Assembly: GCA_030603805.1 (NCBI GenBank)
Contig: JAUVXD010000007.1
Coordinates: 1 to 64,000 of the forward strand
DNA: 64,000 nucleotides
Source of the DNA: Acholeplasmataceae bacterium
Lineage (GTDB): Bacteria; Bacillota_I; Bacilli_A; Acholeplasmatales; Acholeplasmataceae
Reading direction: 5' to 3'
Shown here: positions 32,273 to 42,904 of the stretch, piece by piece
Layout: every line of letters begins with the position of its first letter
Position numbering within the stretch: the first letter of the stretch is position 1
Made by a program: the position numbers and the translations under genes
Notes under the pieces: generated by a model
Told to the model about the DNA's origin: nothing
Seen by the model: the letters and a program-made list of their open reading frames with translations, nothing else
The model's database searches: none

Positions 32273-33550
32273 ATGATTCCAATTTATGATAAAAATGAAA
32301 ACTTATGGATTGAAAGACTTTTAAAAAGAAGTCAGTTTGATTTTACAGAGATCAACAAATCTGTTGAAGAGATTATTGCGAATGTTAAAAAATATGGCGA
32401 TGAAGCTGTAAACATGTATACGAAAACCTTTGATGGTATTGAAGTCAAATCATTTAAAGTCAGTGAAGATCAAATAAACCTTGCCATGAGTGAAGCTTCA
32501 CCAGATTTGATCAAATATCTGAAGCTTGCCATGCAAAATATTAAAGCTTACCATGAACTTCAAAAAATAGAGGATTTTGAGATCAAAAAAGATGACGGGA
32601 TTATTCTTGGACAACGTGTTAAACCGATTGAAACGGTTGGCATTTATGTACCTGGTGGAACTGCAGCTTATCCTTCAACCGTTTTAATGAATGCTGTTCC
32701 TGCAAAAATTGCAGGTGTCAAAAGACTAATCATGATCACACCACCTCAAAAAGATGGAACCATTAAAGCATCTTTGATGGTTGCAGCAAGACTTGCTGGG
32801 GTTGATGAAATCTATACTGTTGGTGGTGCTCAAGGGATTGCAGCACTCACTTTTGGAACAACTTCAATTCCTAAGGTAAATAAAATTGTTGGACCAGGCA
32901 ACATCTATGTAGCGATTGCGAAAAAACAAGTATCTGGTTATGTAGGAATTGATATGATTGCTGGACCTTCTGAAGTCTTGATTATTGCAGATGAAAAAGC
33001 AAATCCAAAGTATATTGCAGCAGATTTGATGGCACAAGCCGAACATGACAAGTTATCTGCAGCAATTTTATTAACCACATCAAAAGATATTGCAGGATCT
33101 GTCAAAAATGAGATAGAAAAAGAGATACAAACATTAGAAAGAAAAAGTATCATCGAACAATCATTAAATACATTTGGTGCCATCATGGTTTTAGATACGC
33201 TAGAAGAGGCAATCTCTATTTCAAATCAAATCGCACCTGAGCATTTAGAAATTTTGACAGAAGATCCATTTAAAGTTTTAAAGAGCATAGAAAATGCAGG
33301 ATCTATCTTTTTAGGTCTTTATACACCTGAGCCTGTAGGCGATTATTTTGCAGGTCCTAATCATACACTACCTACCAGTGGAACAGCAAAATTTTCTTCA
33401 GCACTATCAGTTTTAGATTTTGTTAAGAAGAGTTCATACACTTATTACACAAAAGATGCTTTAAAAAGCGCTAGTCAAGCGATTGTAGGGTTAGCTGAGG
33501 AAGAAAGATTAACTGCACATAAACGATCGATTCAAATCAGATTTGAGTAA
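32273..33550 (+). CDS. hisD: Histidinol dehydrogenase
   Basis: A 425-residue enzyme for the last two oxidations from histidinol to histidine. Family signatures are VGIYVPGGTAAYPSTVLMNA, GGAQGIAALTFGT, the zinc/substrate histidines in AEHDKLSAA and APEHLEI, and GPNHTLPTSG (about 365). Four nt after hisG. Full family length with all motifs intact. Confidence 0.95.
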   Translation: MIPIYDKNENLWIERLLKRSQFDFTEINKSVEEIIANVKKYGDEAVNMYTKTFDGIEVKSFKVSEDQINLAMSEASPDLIKYLKLAMQNIKAYHELQKIEDFEIKKDDGIILGQRVKPIETVGIYVPGGTAAYPSTVLMNAVPAKIAGVKRLIMITPPQKDGTIKASLMVAARLAGVDEIYTVGGAQGIAALTFGTTSIPKVNKIVGPGNIYVAIAKKQVSGYVGIDMIAGPSEVLIIADEKANPKYIAADLMAQAEHDKLSAAILLTTSKDIAGSVKNEIEKEIQTLERKSIIEQSLNTFGAIMVLDTLEEAISISNQIAPEHLEILTEDPFKVLKSIENAGSIFLGLYTPEPVGDYFAGPNHTLPTSGTAKFSSALSVLDFVKKSSYTYYTKDALKSASQAIVGLAEEERLTAHKRSIQIRFE

Positions 33551-33554
33551 ACTT

Positions 33555-34598
33555 ATGAAACCTAAAAAGAATATTGAAACACTGAAATCTTATCATGTCA
33601 ATGAATCAAAATATCATGTGAAGTTAGACGCAAATGAATCTAATAACTTCTTGTTTGAGCACTCAAGTTTAAGTGATTTAAAAGGGATAAACCTTTATCC
33701 AGACAATGAAGCATCACAACTCAAAGATAAAATAATTCAGTTATATCCGATTACAAAAAAGGAAGTCACTTTTGGAAACGGCTCAAGTGAACTTCTAGAT
33801 TTACTGGTTAAAAGCTATGTCAATCCCAAAGAAGTCATTTTATCTTTTGAACCTAGTTTTTCAATGTATCCCATTTATGCAGCACTCTATGATGCAACCT
33901 ATATTCCAGTACCTTCAGAAAAAGATTTTTCTTTATCCATAGATTTAATGATTTCTTATGCACATAAGTTTCATCCAAAACTGATTTTTATTTGTTCTCC
34001 AAACAATCCCACAGGATACTTAATTCCTAAAAAAGACATTGTAAAACTCATTTCAAGTACGGAAGCGATGGTCTTAGTAGATGAAGCTTATATGGAATTT
34101 TCAAGTGTTGAAAACTCACTTGTTTCAGAGATTAATCAGTATAAAAATCTTGTCATTGTTCGAACGTTTTCAAAGGCTTTCGGGCTTGCAGGCATTCGAC
34201 TGGGCTATATGATTGCATCAAAAGATATCATCGATGTGATCGAAAAAGTTAAAGCACCTTACGCGCTCAATACACTCTCACAAACCTTGGGATTAAAAGC
34301 ATTAGACAACTATGAACGTGTATTAAAACATGTGAGTGAAGTTAAAAAGCGAAGAGAAACTTTAAGTCAGTCACTTAAAGATTTAGGGTTTAAAGTTTAT
34401 CCTTCAGAAGGCAATTTTGTCTTTACTTATGTTACAATCCCAAACCTTGATGAAAAACTTATTCAAAAAGGAATCTTAATAAGAGCATTTAGCAATACCT
34501 TAAATAACTACTATAGAATCACTGTAGGTACAAGTGAGGCACATGACATTTTAATTCAAGCACTTAAGGAGATTAAAGATGAGAAGTTATCAGATTAA
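33555..34598 (+). CDS. hisC: Histidinol-phosphate aminotransferase
   Basis: A 347-residue PLP-dependent class I/II aminotransferase. VKLDANES near the start, SPNNPTG (about 150), VDEAYMEF and FSKAFGLAGIRLGY with the Schiff-base lysine are all present. It converts imidazole-acetol phosphate to histidinol phosphate using glutamate. Reading could begin at TTG 33543 inside hisD, but the ATG at 33555 is preferred; the ribosome site is weak, so coupling to hisD is likely. It overlaps hisB by 20 nt. Confidence 0.93.
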   Translation: MKPKKNIETLKSYHVNESKYHVKLDANESNNFLFEHSSLSDLKGINLYPDNEASQLKDKIIQLYPITKKEVTFGNGSSELLDLLVKSYVNPKEVILSFEPSFSMYPIYAALYDATYIPVPSEKDFSLSIDLMISYAHKFHPKLIFICSPNNPTGYLIPKKDIVKLISSTEAMVLVDEAYMEFSSVENSLVSEINQYKNLVIVRTFSKAFGLAGIRLGYMIASKDIIDVIEKVKAPYALNTLSQTLGLKALDNYERVLKHVSEVKKRRETLSQSLKDLGFKVYPSEGNFVFTYVTIPNLDEKLIQKGILIRAFSNTLNNYYRITVGTSEAHDILIQALKEIKDEKLSD

Positions 34599-35157
34599 AA
34601 GAAAAACCAAAGAAACCGATATTGAACTATCTTTAAAGATAGATGGCTCAAGAGACATTGATATTGATACAGGTGTTCCCTTTTTTGATCATATGCTGAC
34701 CCTTTTTGGATTTCATGCCGGGTTCGATTTAAATATTAAATGTCTTGGAGATTTACCTGTCGATGATCATCACACAGTAGAAGATGTCGGTATTGCTTTA
34801 GGTCAAGCTTATTATCAAGCTTTAGGTCAGTTTAAAGGGATTAATCGATATGGGATGTGCTATGTGCCGATGGATGAAGCACTGGCTCGAGCTGTCGTCG
34901 ATGTTTCAAATAGACCTTATCTTTTTTATAAAGCTACATATCAAAGAATTGAAATTGGTGGATTATCGTTAGAAAATGTCTTAGAGTTTTTTAGAGCATT
35001 TGTGAATGAAGCAAGAATCAATTTGCATCTTGAAGCACTTTATGGTCAAAATGATCACCATAAAGTAGAGTCTTTATTTAAGGCATTTGCTCGTGCGATT
35101 AAAGAAGCGTCGATGATTGTATCAAATGACTTACCTTCAACGAAAGGAATGTTATGA
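34579..35157 (+). CDS. hisB: Imidazoleglycerol-phosphate dehydratase
   Basis: A 192-residue manganese enzyme, the monofunctional form without a phosphatase domain. The metal motifs FFDHMLTLFGFHAG, DDHHTVEDVGI and NDHHKVESLFKA (about 165) are complete. It dehydrates imidazoleglycerol phosphate. AAGGAG lies 7 nt before the ATG. Confidence 0.95.
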   Translation: MRSYQIKRKTKETDIELSLKIDGSRDIDIDTGVPFFDHMLTLFGFHAGFDLNIKCLGDLPVDDHHTVEDVGIALGQAYYQALGQFKGINRYGMCYVPMDEALARAVVDVSNRPYLFYKATYQRIEIGGLSLENVLEFFRAFVNEARINLHLEALYGQNDHHKVESLFKAFARAIKEASMIVSNDLPSTKGML

Positions 35158-35762
35158 TGAATGTGATTTTAGACTATGATTCAGGAAATCTTGATTCGGT
35201 CTTACGTGGGTTTGAAAAGGCTGGAATTCCTTCAATCATTTCCAAAGATCCAAATATGATTAAAGAAGCGAAATCTTTAGTGCTTCCTGGTGTTGGTGCT
35301 TTTGGTGATGCCATGGCTGCACTTAAAAGATCTGGACTCATTCCATCTATTTTAGATCACGTCAATAGAGGGAAGTATTTATTTGGCATATGTTTAGGGA
35401 TGCAACTTCTTTATGAAGTAGGTTATGAGCACGGTAGACATGAGGGACTAGGCTTACTCAAGGGTGAAATCAAATACCTAGATATTTCCTTAAAGGTTCC
35501 TCAGATGGGATGGAATACGCTTAAGTTCTTTGATATCAATCATCCGATTTTAAAATATATCAAGCCAGATGATTACGTGTATTTTGTTCACTCTTATTAT
35601 GTGAACTCAAGTTTAGAGGAACTGATTGCTTATACGTCGTATGAAAAACTTATTCCTGCAATCGTAGGTTCTAACCATATCATTGCAACCCAGTTCCACC
35701 CAGAAAAAAGTGGACAAACAGGAGAAAATATTCTTAAAGCCTATAAGGAGATGATTTTGTGA
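35154..35762 (+). CDS. hisH: Imidazole glycerol phosphate synthase glutaminase subunit
   Basis: A 202-residue class I glutamine amidotransferase. The nucleophile is in FGICLGMQLL (Cys about 80), and the His-Glu pair in TQFHPEKSG (about 185). It supplies ammonia to HisF. It overlaps hisB by 4 nt and ends in TGA within the start codon of hisA. Confidence 0.95.
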   Translation: MMNVILDYDSGNLDSVLRGFEKAGIPSIISKDPNMIKEAKSLVLPGVGAFGDAMAALKRSGLIPSILDHVNRGKYLFGICLGMQLLYEVGYEHGRHEGLGLLKGEIKYLDISLKVPQMGWNTLKFFDINHPILKYIKPDDYVYFVHSYYVNSSLEELIAYTSYEKLIPAIVGSNHIIATQFHPEKSGQTGENILKAYKEMIL

Positions 35763-36490
35763 TTATACTACCCGCCATAGATTTAAAAGATAACCTATGT
35801 GTAAGGCTTACACAAGGTGACTTTTCAAATCAAAAAATATATGCATCAAACCCGTTAGATATTGCTTATAAATTTGAAGAAGATGGCGCGACATATTTAC
35901 ACGTCATTGATCTTAATGGTGCTCAAGATGAAAACTTAGTCAACTTAAAAACAATTCAAATATTCAAAGAAAAACTTAAAACGCCATTTCAAGTCGGTGG
36001 CGGTATACGCTCCTTAGAAACAGCAAAACGTGTTTTAGATGCCGGGGCGTCTCGGATCATTTTAGGTACTGTTGCAATTGAAAACAAAGCGCTTCTTCAA
36101 AGATTGATTCAAGTATACGGAAGTCAAATTGTTGTTTCAATCGATGCCAGAAAAAGAAAAGTCGCGATTAAAGGATGGACTCAAGATACAGAAGTTGATG
36201 TTGTTGAGCTTTGTAAAGAGTTAGAGTCTTTCGGTTTAGAAACGATTGTTTATACCGACATTGAAAAGGATGGCATGCTTAAAGGTCCTAATTTTGAAGA
36301 TTATCAACTGCTTGTCAAAAGTACCAGGATGAAGATTATTGCATCTGGTGGTATCACCACCTATGATGATTTAATGAAGTTAAATGAAATAGGGCTTTAT
36401 GGTGCCATTGTTGGGAAAGCAATCTATGAAAATAAAATTGATTTAAAGGAGGCTATCCGATGCTTGCAAAACGTATCATCCCCTGTTTAG
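35759..36490 (+). CDS. hisA: ProFAR isomerase
   Basis: A 243-residue beta/alpha barrel. [18 protein letters not shown] carries the first catalytic aspartate, [11 protein letters not shown] and IASGGITT the phosphate loops, and [14 protein letters not shown] the second aspartate. It opens the ring of ProFAR to PRFAR. The start is GTG 35759, 8 nt after AAGGAG; overlaps hisH by 4 nt and hisF by 31 nt. Confidence 0.95.
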   Translation: MIILPAIDLKDNLCVRLTQGDFSNQKIYASNPLDIAYKFEEDGATYLHVIDLNGAQDENLVNLKTIQIFKEKLKTPFQVGGGIRSLETAKRVLDAGASRIILGTVAIENKALLQRLIQVYGSQIVVSIDARKRKVAIKGWTQDTEVDVVELCKELESFGLETIVYTDIEKDGMLKGPNFEDYQLLVKSTRMKIIASGGITTYDDLMKLNEIGLYGAIVGKAIYENKIDLKEAIRCLQNVSSPV

Positions 36491-37218
36491 ATGTTAAAAA
36501 TGGTCGTGTTGTTAAGGGAAAAAAATTTCTAGGCCTTGAGGATGTGAATGATCCAGCAACTTTAGGAAAATACTATAGCGATGAAGGCGCAGATGAGCTT
36601 GTATTTTATGATATTACCGCATCATCAGATGAACGAAAAATATCTTTAGAGTTTGTTGAGCGTGTTGCTAAAGAAATCAATATTCCCTTTTGTGTTGGTG
36701 GAGGTATCAACTCCATTGAGGACTTCACAGCAATCTTACGAAAAGGTGCAGATAAAGTTTCAATCAACTCTGCAGCTGTACTTAACCCATCACTCATTAC
36801 AGAAGCTTCTAAAAAGTTTGGTGCTCAGTGTGTTGTCTTATCTATCGATGCTAAGAAAAATGATGAGGGTTCATGGAGTGTCTATATCAAAGGTGGCAGA
36901 GAAAAGACAAATTTGGATGCCATCTTATGGGCAATCGAAGGTGTTCGACTGGGTGCTGGTGAACTTGTCATTAACTCGATAGATGAAGATGGCATGAAAC
37001 AAGGCTATGACTTGGAACTACTTAAACGAATTACCCAAAGTGTGACTGTACCTGTGATTGCATCAGGTGGTGCTGGATCAATTAAACATTTTTATCAAGC
37101 TATTGATCATGCAAATGTCGATGGTATCCTGGCAGCATCTGTTTTTCATTATAAAGAAATACAAATCAAAGACTTAAAGAAAGCCTTGAAAAATCAAGGC
37201 ATTCCCATTAGATTGTGA
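36460..37218 (+). CDS. hisF: Imidazole glycerol phosphate synthase cyclase subunit
   Basis: A 252-residue beta/alpha barrel related to His[17 protein letters not shown] has the catalytic Asp11, FCVGGGIN and ASGGAGS are the phosphate loops, and [13 protein letters not shown] the second catalytic aspartate. It forms imidazoleglycerol phosphate and AICAR with HisH. GGAGG precedes the ATG inside hisA. Confidence 0.95.
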   Translation: MLAKRIIPCLDVKNGRVVKGKKFLGLEDVNDPATLGKYYSDEGADELVFYDITASSDERKISLEFVERVAKEINIPFCVGGGINSIEDFTAILRKGADKVSINSAAVLNPSLITEASKKFGAQCVVLSIDAKKNDEGSWSVYIKGGREKTNLDAILWAIEGVRLGAGELVINSIDEDGMKQGYDLELLKRITQSVTVPVIASGGAGSIKHFYQAIDHANVDGILAASVFHYKEIQIKDLKKALKNQGIPIRL

Positions 37219-37225
37219 GGGTTTA

Positions 37226-37849
37226 ATGATGATAGAAAAGATCAAGTTTAATCAAGAAGGGCTCATTCCAGTAGTTGTTCAAGATGATCAGTCAAATGAA
37301 GTTTTAATGCTTGCTTATATGAACGAAGAAGCATTAAAAAAAACAATTACAGAAAAAAGAGCGTACTATTTTAGTCGCTCAAGAAATGAATTATGGAAGA
37401 AGGGGGAAACCTCAGGAAACGTTCAATTTGTGAAATCATTATTTTATGATTGCGATGCGGATACACTGTTATTAAAAGTGGAACAAGTCGGTGTTGCATG
37501 CCACACAGGAAAGATGAGTTGTTTTCATAATCCACTCATAGAAGGGGTAAAGACTTCGTCAAATCCCTTGGTCTTAAAAGAGATTTATGCTACAATCGAA
37601 GAGAGAAAAAGAAACCCAATTGAAGGCTCGTATACCAATTATTTATTCACAAAAGGGATTGATAAGATCCTAAAAAAAGTCGGAGAAGAAACAGCAGAAG
37701 TCATTATTGCAGCTAAAAACAATTCAAAGTCTGAACTTACTTACGAGCTAAGTGATCTTGTTTATCACAGCCTTGTCTTAATGGTTAACCAAGGTGTTTC
37801 TCTTTCAGAAATATATGAAGAACTCTCAAGGAGACAGCAAAAGAAATGA
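37226..37849 (+). CDS. hisI: Bifunctional PR-AMP cyclohydrolase / PR-ATP pyrophosphatase
   Basis: A 207-residue fused HisI-HisE protein. The HisI part (about 1-112) has [18 protein letters not shown] and the zinc site DCDADTLLL...GVACHTG. The HisE part (about 115-205) has [17 protein letters not shown] and ELSDLVYH. It performs the second and third steps of the pathway. ATGATG start after GAGGG; overlaps hisJ by 4 nt. Confidence 0.95.
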   Translation: MMIEKIKFNQEGLIPVVVQDDQSNEVLMLAYMNEEALKKTITEKRAYYFSRSRNELWKKGETSGNVQFVKSLFYDCDADTLLLKVEQVGVACHTGKMSCFHNPLIEGVKTSSNPLVLKEIYATIEERKRNPIEGSYTNYLFTKGIDKILKKVGEETAEVIIAAKNNSKSELTYELSDLVYHSLVLMVNQGVSLSEIYEELSRRQQKK

Positions 37850-38655
37850 ATCCCAAAATCATTGATTCCCACATGCATTCCAACTATTCACCGGATGCAG
37901 ATCCAAAAGCAACATTTGAAGCCTATATCGAAAAAGCGAAACGTCTGGGTATCATGAGTCTCGTTTTTACCGATCATGTCGATTTTGACAGTCCTGCAGA
38001 CATATTTACAGAAATGATTGATTATGATGTTTATGTCAAGCATTTAAATGAAGTTAAAAAGACATCAAATGTCGAACTCCTTTTGGGTGTTGAGATGGGT
38101 TATCAGCCACATTTGCACCAACGAATCGATGAATTTTTAAGCACATACCCTTTTGATTTTGTCCTCCTGTCAATGCATATTGGAGATGGATTAGATTTTT
38201 ATAATGGAGATTTCTTTAAGGGCAAAACTCAAGTTGAAGCTTATCAAAGATATTTCGAAATTGTTTTGGATTCTGTTAGAAATTATCAAAATTATGATGT
38301 CTATGGTCATATCGACTATATCATCAGATATGGCGGATACGAAAATAGACGCTACCTTTATGACACTCATAAAGAAACCATTCATGCAATCTTAAAAGAA
38401 ATCATCAAACATGGAAAAGGTATTGAAATTAATACGTCTGGTTTAAGATATGGATTAGGATTAGTTCATCCTTATTTAGAACTATTAAAAGATTATAAAG
38501 CACTGGGTGGAAAGATTGTTACCTTTGGTTCAGATGCTCATTTTGTGAAAGATTATTATGCAGGATTTAATGAAAGCATAGAGCTTCTTAAAGATGCTGG
38601 ATTTGAGTATGTTACGGTTTATCGCAATCGGAAACCTGAGTTTATTAAGATATAA
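37846..38655 (+). CDS. hisJ: Histidinol-phosphatase, PHP family
   Basis: A 269-residue PHP-domain phosphatase. [13 protein letters not shown] gives the first metal pair, VFTDHVDF the next, GHIDYI and TFGSDAHFV the last. It removes phosphate from histidinol phosphate, filling the one step that hisB lacks here. This makes the ten-protein set for PRPP to histidine complete in one unit. Confidence 0.92.
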   Translation: MNPKIIDSHMHSNYSPDADPKATFEAYIEKAKRLGIMSLVFTDHVDFDSPADIFTEMIDYDVYVKHLNEVKKTSNVELLLGVEMGYQPHLHQRIDEFLSTYPFDFVLLSMHIGDGLDFYNGDFFKGKTQVEAYQRYFEIVLDSVRNYQNYDVYGHIDYIIRYGGYENRRYLYDTHKETIHAILKEIIKHGKGIEINTSGLRYGLGLVHPYLELLKDYKALGGKIVTFGSDAHFVKDYYAGFNESIELLKDAGFEYVTVYRNRKPEFIKI

Positions 38656-38677
38656 GCCCGCTTGGGCTTTTTTCTTT
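38654..38677 (+). terminator. Terminator of the his operon
   Basis: AAGCCC and GGGCTT around a GCTT loop, followed by a T-run. Confidence 0.85.
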
Positions 38678-38729
38678 AAGATGCTTCGTGTACAATAAAA
38701 CTAAAGACAAAACCCTAGGAGACAAATAC

Positions 38730-39395
38730 ATGAAAATTAAAGATTTCATTTGGATTTTAGTAATCATAATTTTTACATCTTTGATCATATTCCCACAAAC
38801 ACGCACTTATTTTGAATATGCCACAGAAGAGGCACCTTATTTGATGGGTTTTCTTAAAACAGGATTACTTGCAACCATGGGGGAACTCCTAGTTAAAAGA
38901 ATAAAGACAGGCTTTTATTTTAATGATCAGGGTATTGTTTATAAATTTATTATCTGGGGATTATTTGGGATGAGCTTTGTTTTGGTCTTTAAGCTCTTTT
39001 CATCAGGTGTGATTTCTGCTCAAGCATCGGGTTTATTACCAAAGATTTCTGAACCTATCTTTATAGGCGCAATGCTTACAGCGTTTATGACATCACTTTT
39101 TATGAATTTAATCTTCGCACCCACCTTTATGATGTTGCATCGAATCACGGATGGCTATATCGAATTATCTGAAGGCAAAATCAAACATATCAAACATGTT
39201 CAACTTAAACAAGTCATTGAAAAAATTGACTTACACCAGTTTACATCATTTGTTGTCCTAAGGACCATTCCATTTTTTTGGATACCTGCACACACCATCA
39301 CATTCCTCTTACCAGAAAACTATAGAGTGCTCATGGCAAGTTATTTATCGATTGCTTTAGGGATGATTTTAACACTTGCAAAAAGAAAAAAGTAA
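38730..39395 (+). CDS. Membrane protein of unknown function
   Basis: A protein of about 221 residues with five hydrophobic segments (about 5-22, 35-52, 70-90, 105-130 and 175-215) and a positively charged loop (KIKHIKHVQLKQ). I recognise no family. The open frame reaches back to 38688, but AGGAGA lies 7 nt before ATG 38730. A single gene between the his terminator and the RND operon. Confidence 0.6.
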   Translation: MKIKDFIWILVIIIFTSLIIFPQTRTYFEYATEEAPYLMGFLKTGLLATMGELLVKRIKTGFYFNDQGIVYKFIIWGLFGMSFVLVFKLFSSGVISAQASGLLPKISEPIFIGAMLTAFMTSLFMNLIFAPTFMMLHRITDGYIELSEGKIKHIKHVQLKQVIEKIDLHQFTSFVVLRTIPFFWIPAHTITFLLPENYRVLMASYLSIALGMILTLAKRKK

Positions 39396-39431
39396 AGCAT
39401 TATTGTAAATCATGTGAAAGATGCGATTTTG

Positions 39432-39487
39432 TTGAATCTAGATGAACCCATTGGTATAATAGAAATACCGACCGACCGTTCGGTCGG
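39432..39487 (+). promoter_or_regulatory. Promoter and TetR operator of the RND exporter operon
   Basis: TTGAAT (39432-39437), 17-nt spacer and TATAAT (39455-39460). CCGACCG-TT-CGGTCGG (39472-39487) begins about 5 nt after the expected start of transcription, an ideal repressor site. The CGACCG/CGGTCG form is common among TetR operators, and the operon encodes a TetR protein. The same repeat followed by CTATTTTTTT also looks like a terminator. Confidence 0.75.
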
Positions 39488-39511
39488 CTATTTTTTTAAC
39501 TGGAGGATCAT

Positions 39512-42500
39512 ATGAGTTCATATAGCGTTAAACGTCCCATTACGGTTTTAATGGGGATATTAATTATTATTGTCTTAGGACTTTTTTCAGTCACTAGACT
39601 GCCTTTAACACTGTTTCCGGAGGTGAATTTACCCTTTGTTGTGACAATCACCGATTATCAAGGTGCATCACCTGAAGTTGTTGAACAAGAAGTTTCAAGA
39701 AAGATTGAAGCCACTGTTGCAACCATAGGTAACTTCAGTGAAATTACTTCAATGTCTAATGAGCATTTTGCCATTCAGATTATTACATTTGCTGAAGGCT
39801 CAAACATGGACTCTATTGTTATTGAAATGAGAGAACTCATCAATAATATCCGTTTTGCAGATGGCGTAGGCTCAACAAGAATTCTAAGAATTAGTCCTGA
39901 TATGCTTCCTGTCATGACAGTGACTTTGTTTAGAGACTATGATGAATCTTTAACCGATGAAGAAGCACTCATAAGAAATACAGAATGGATTAATCGAGAC
40001 ATTCTTTTAGACTTATTAAGTATTCCTGGGGTTGCTGATGTCAGTTTATCTGGTGATGCCAATATTGTCCTTCAAGTCAATTTAGATAACACCATCATTT
40101 CATCCTATGGACTAACCCATCAAGCAATACTTACCATTATCGAAGAACAAAATGTTGGTGGACTTGTAGGTGTTGCACTAGATAATGGCGAACTTAGAAT
40201 GCTTTATTTAGGTGATCGTCCTTCTCGCTTAGATGAAATTTCGAGTCTTCCTATTTATAACGATAATGGCACCATTATTTATCTTTCTGATTTGATTATC
40301 GAAGATGGTATTAAATACATCAACGCCAATACAAACACCTATTCAAAGATTAACGGGACACAAGGTATCCAAGTTTCATTCACAAAACAATCTGATTACG
40401 GCATCACTGAAGCAACCGCAAATATTGTTTCAAAGCTTGACCAAATTATGGAAAGAGAAGGAGAGACCGCACATTACACCATCCTTTTAGACCAAGGTGA
40501 ATATATCAACCAATCGATTGGTTCAGTTTTACAAAACCTTATCTTTGGTGGGATATTAGCGATTATCGTCCTCTTCATCTTCTTAAAAGATATAAAACCA
40601 ACACTGATTGTAGGGTTAGCAATTCCTATATCTGTTGTTGCAGCATTCATGCTGATGTATTTTACCAATGTGACCTTAAACTTAATTTCAATGGGTGGAC
40701 TTGCTCTAGGTATTGGGATGCTTGTTGATAATTCAGTTGTCGTCATTGAAAATATATTTAGAATGATTGGTGAAGGCAAATCTAAAAAAGAAGCAGCTAT
40801 TGAGGGCTCTAAACAAGTTGCAGGTGCAATTACGGCATCAACACTAACCACCATGGCAGTCTTTTTACCGATTGTTTTTGTTGAAGGTTTGATTGCAGAT
40901 GTCTTTATCAGTATGGCACTTACGATTGCTTATTCTTTAGGTGCATCACTCTTTATTGCCTTAACCATGGTTCCTGCTATGTCTGCAAACATGCTAAATG
41001 ATGAAATCAAACAAAAAGAAAGCAAGTTCATTCATAGACTTAAGGTTTGGTATAAATCTTCTGTCTTATTTACACTCAAACATAAAGCATTAACACTTGT
41101 AGTTGTCTTAATATTATTGCTTGCATCCGGATGGGCAGTGGTTGCTAAGGGCTTTATCTTATTACCAACATCAGATGAAGGTGTCGTTGAAATCACGATT
41201 GAAACGACTTCACAAACATCTTTCCAATCTAAAGCACTTTTAACAGATGCACTCACAGAAATATTTATGGAAATTGATGAGATTGAAACAGTTTCTGCAC
41301 GTATAGGTAGTAGTGGATTCGGTGGCTTTGGTATGATGGGTGGCGGTGCACAAATAGGTGCGAATATAAGAATCACCATCAACTTAGCATCCAATCGATC
41401 GAAATCAACGGAGTATTATCGTGATTTAATTGAAAATGAAATCTTAAGTTTTGATTTATCCTCAATTTCTGGACTCAATGAAGACAGCATTGTTGAAGTT
41501 GGCGTTTCCTCACAAAATAGCACCAGAGGCTTTGGAGGAGGACAAGGAATCAATATTAAGGTCAGTGGTTATGATTTAGAAACCCTAGAAGTGATTGCTA
41601 ATGATTTAGTCGCTATCCTAGATCAATCTGAGGGTGTGATCAAATCTGATAATGGTATATCGCAAGGTGCTGATAATGTTAAAATTACCATTAACCGCGA
41701 TCAAGCGATGCTTTACAATCTCACCAGTCAAGCTGTGATGGATAATATTAATTTCTTTTATGCCAATTTAGGCGGTCTAGGTGCTCAACAATCCTTAACT
41801 GTCACCATTGAAGGGATTGATTATCAACTCGATTTACCTAATGAATCTTTAGGTGGCATCACCTTTGATATCTTTGGTGATTACTTAAATTTCTTATCAG
41901 GTATTATGTTATTTGATGCACCTACTAGAGCCATGATTCAAACTTATATGGATCAATCTGGACAAAGCATCTACACCATCGATCCTTCAGGACTTTCCCT
42001 AGGGCAACCTATTAAATTCGTGATCAACCCATTCCTTAGAGTCAATAATGGAACCATCGTTTTAGATTTTAATCCAATGAGTCCAGATCCCACATTAGCA
42101 TCTCTTGCTGTTGCACCACTTTATGATACTGATCCTTTACAGAGTGTAACAACCATCGATTACATCACTGGGTTTGCGACCATAAGAACCGATGGAACAA
42201 ACCGCTTCTTAAATGTAACTGCCCAAGTTGAAAGAGGTAGAAATGTGACTTTGGTTTCAACGAATGTCATTACACGCGTGAATCAATATTTAGAATCTGA
42301 AGCTTTCACACAACATGGTAGTGGCTATTCTGTAGTTTTTGAAGGTGAAAACGAAGAAATTATGAGCGCTGTTTCAGATTTAGCTTTAGCAGCAGTTGTT
42401 GCAATCCTACTCGTTTACATGGTGATGGCTATCCAGTTCCAATCCTTACTCTATCCATTCATCATTTTAGGCACTATTCCTCTAGCTTTCACGGGTGGTA

Positions 42501-42904
42501 TGCTTGCACTCCTTGTGACCAATTCTTACCTAAGCTTAGTTTCTATTATGGGTTTAATCATCTTAATTGGTATCGTTGTGAATAACGGTATTGTCTTAAT
42601 CGACTATATCAATAAGCTTAGAGAACAAGGCAGAACCATTAAAGATGCAATTGTTGAAGCTGGTGAAACAAGACTTAGACCTATTTTAATGACTGCATTA
42701 ACAACGATTTTAGCGTTACTCACTTTAGCGATTGGCTTTGGTGAAGGTTCTGAATTATTACAACCGATGGCAATCACTGCGATTGGTGGTTTGATTTATG
42801 CAACCATTTTAACCTTAGTGGTTGTCCCAGCTATTTATGCCCTATTCAACCGTAAAAAGATGAAGCAAGAAGAGGAATCCAAAAATGCTCACAACGAAGG
42901 ATAG
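39512..42904 (+). CDS. RND-family efflux permease
   Basis: A 1130-residue AcrB/SwrC-type exporter. The N-terminal helix is SVKRPITVLMGILIIIVLG; two large extracytoplasmic loops (about 35-335 and 560-860) alternate with two groups of six helices. GGLALGIGMLVDNSVVVIENI holds the proton-relay aspartates and GIVVNNGIVLIDYI the matching segment of the second half. The second loop carries a Gly/Met-rich stretch (FGGFGMMGGGAQIGA). It probably exports lipids or drugs by proton antiport. No membrane-fusion or outer-membrane partner is encoded, as in other Gram-positive-type RND proteins. Confidence 0.9.
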   Translation: MSSYSVKRPITVLMGILIIIVLGLFSVTRLPLTLFPEVNLPFVVTITDYQGASPEVVEQEVSRKIEATVATIGNFSEITSMSNEHFAIQIITFAEGSNMDSIVIEMRELINNIRFADGVGSTRILRISPDMLPVMTVTLFRDYDESLTDEEALIRNTEWINRDILLDLLSIPGVADVSLSGDANIVLQVNLDNTIISSYGLTHQAILTIIEEQNVGGLVGVALDNGELRMLYLGDRPSRLDEISSLPIYNDNGTIIYLSDLIIEDGIKYINANTNTYSKINGTQGIQVSFTKQSDYGITEATANIVSKLDQIMEREGETAHYTILLDQGEYINQSIGSVLQNLIFGGILAIIVLFIFLKDIKPTLIVGLAIPISVVAAFMLMYFTNVTLNLISMGGLALGIGMLVDNSVVVIENIFRMIGEGKSKKEAAIEGSKQVAGAITASTLTTMAVFLPIVFVEGLIADVFISMALTIAYSLGASLFIALTMVPAMSANMLNDEIKQKESKFIHRLKVWYKSSVLFTLKHKALTLVVVLILLLASGWAVVAKGFILLPTSDEGVVEITIETTSQTSFQSKALLTDALTEIFMEIDEIETVSARIGSSGFGGFGMMGGGAQIGANIRITINLASNRSKSTEYYRDLIENEILSFDLSSISGLNEDSIVEVGVSSQNSTRGFGGGQGINIKVSGYDLETLEVIANDLVAILDQSEGVIKSDNGISQGADNVKITINRDQAMLYNLTSQAVMDNINFFYANLGGLGAQQSLTVTIEGIDYQLDLPNESLGGITFDIFGDYLNFLSGIMLFDAPTRAMIQTYMDQSGQSIYTIDPSGLSLGQPIKFVINPFLRVNNGTIVLDFNPMSPDPTLASLAVAPLYDTDPLQSVTTIDYITGFATIRTDGTNRFLNVTAQVERGRNVTLVSTNVITRVNQYLESEAFTQHGSGYSVVFEGENEEIMSAVSDLALAAVVAILLVYMVMAIQFQSLLYPFIILGTIPLAFTGGMLALLVTNSYLSLVSIMGLIILIGIVVNNGIVLIDYINKLREQGRTIKDAIVEAGETRLRPILMTALTTILALLTLAIGFGEGSELLQPMAITAIGGLIYATILTLVVVPAIYALFNRKKMKQEEESKNAHNEG

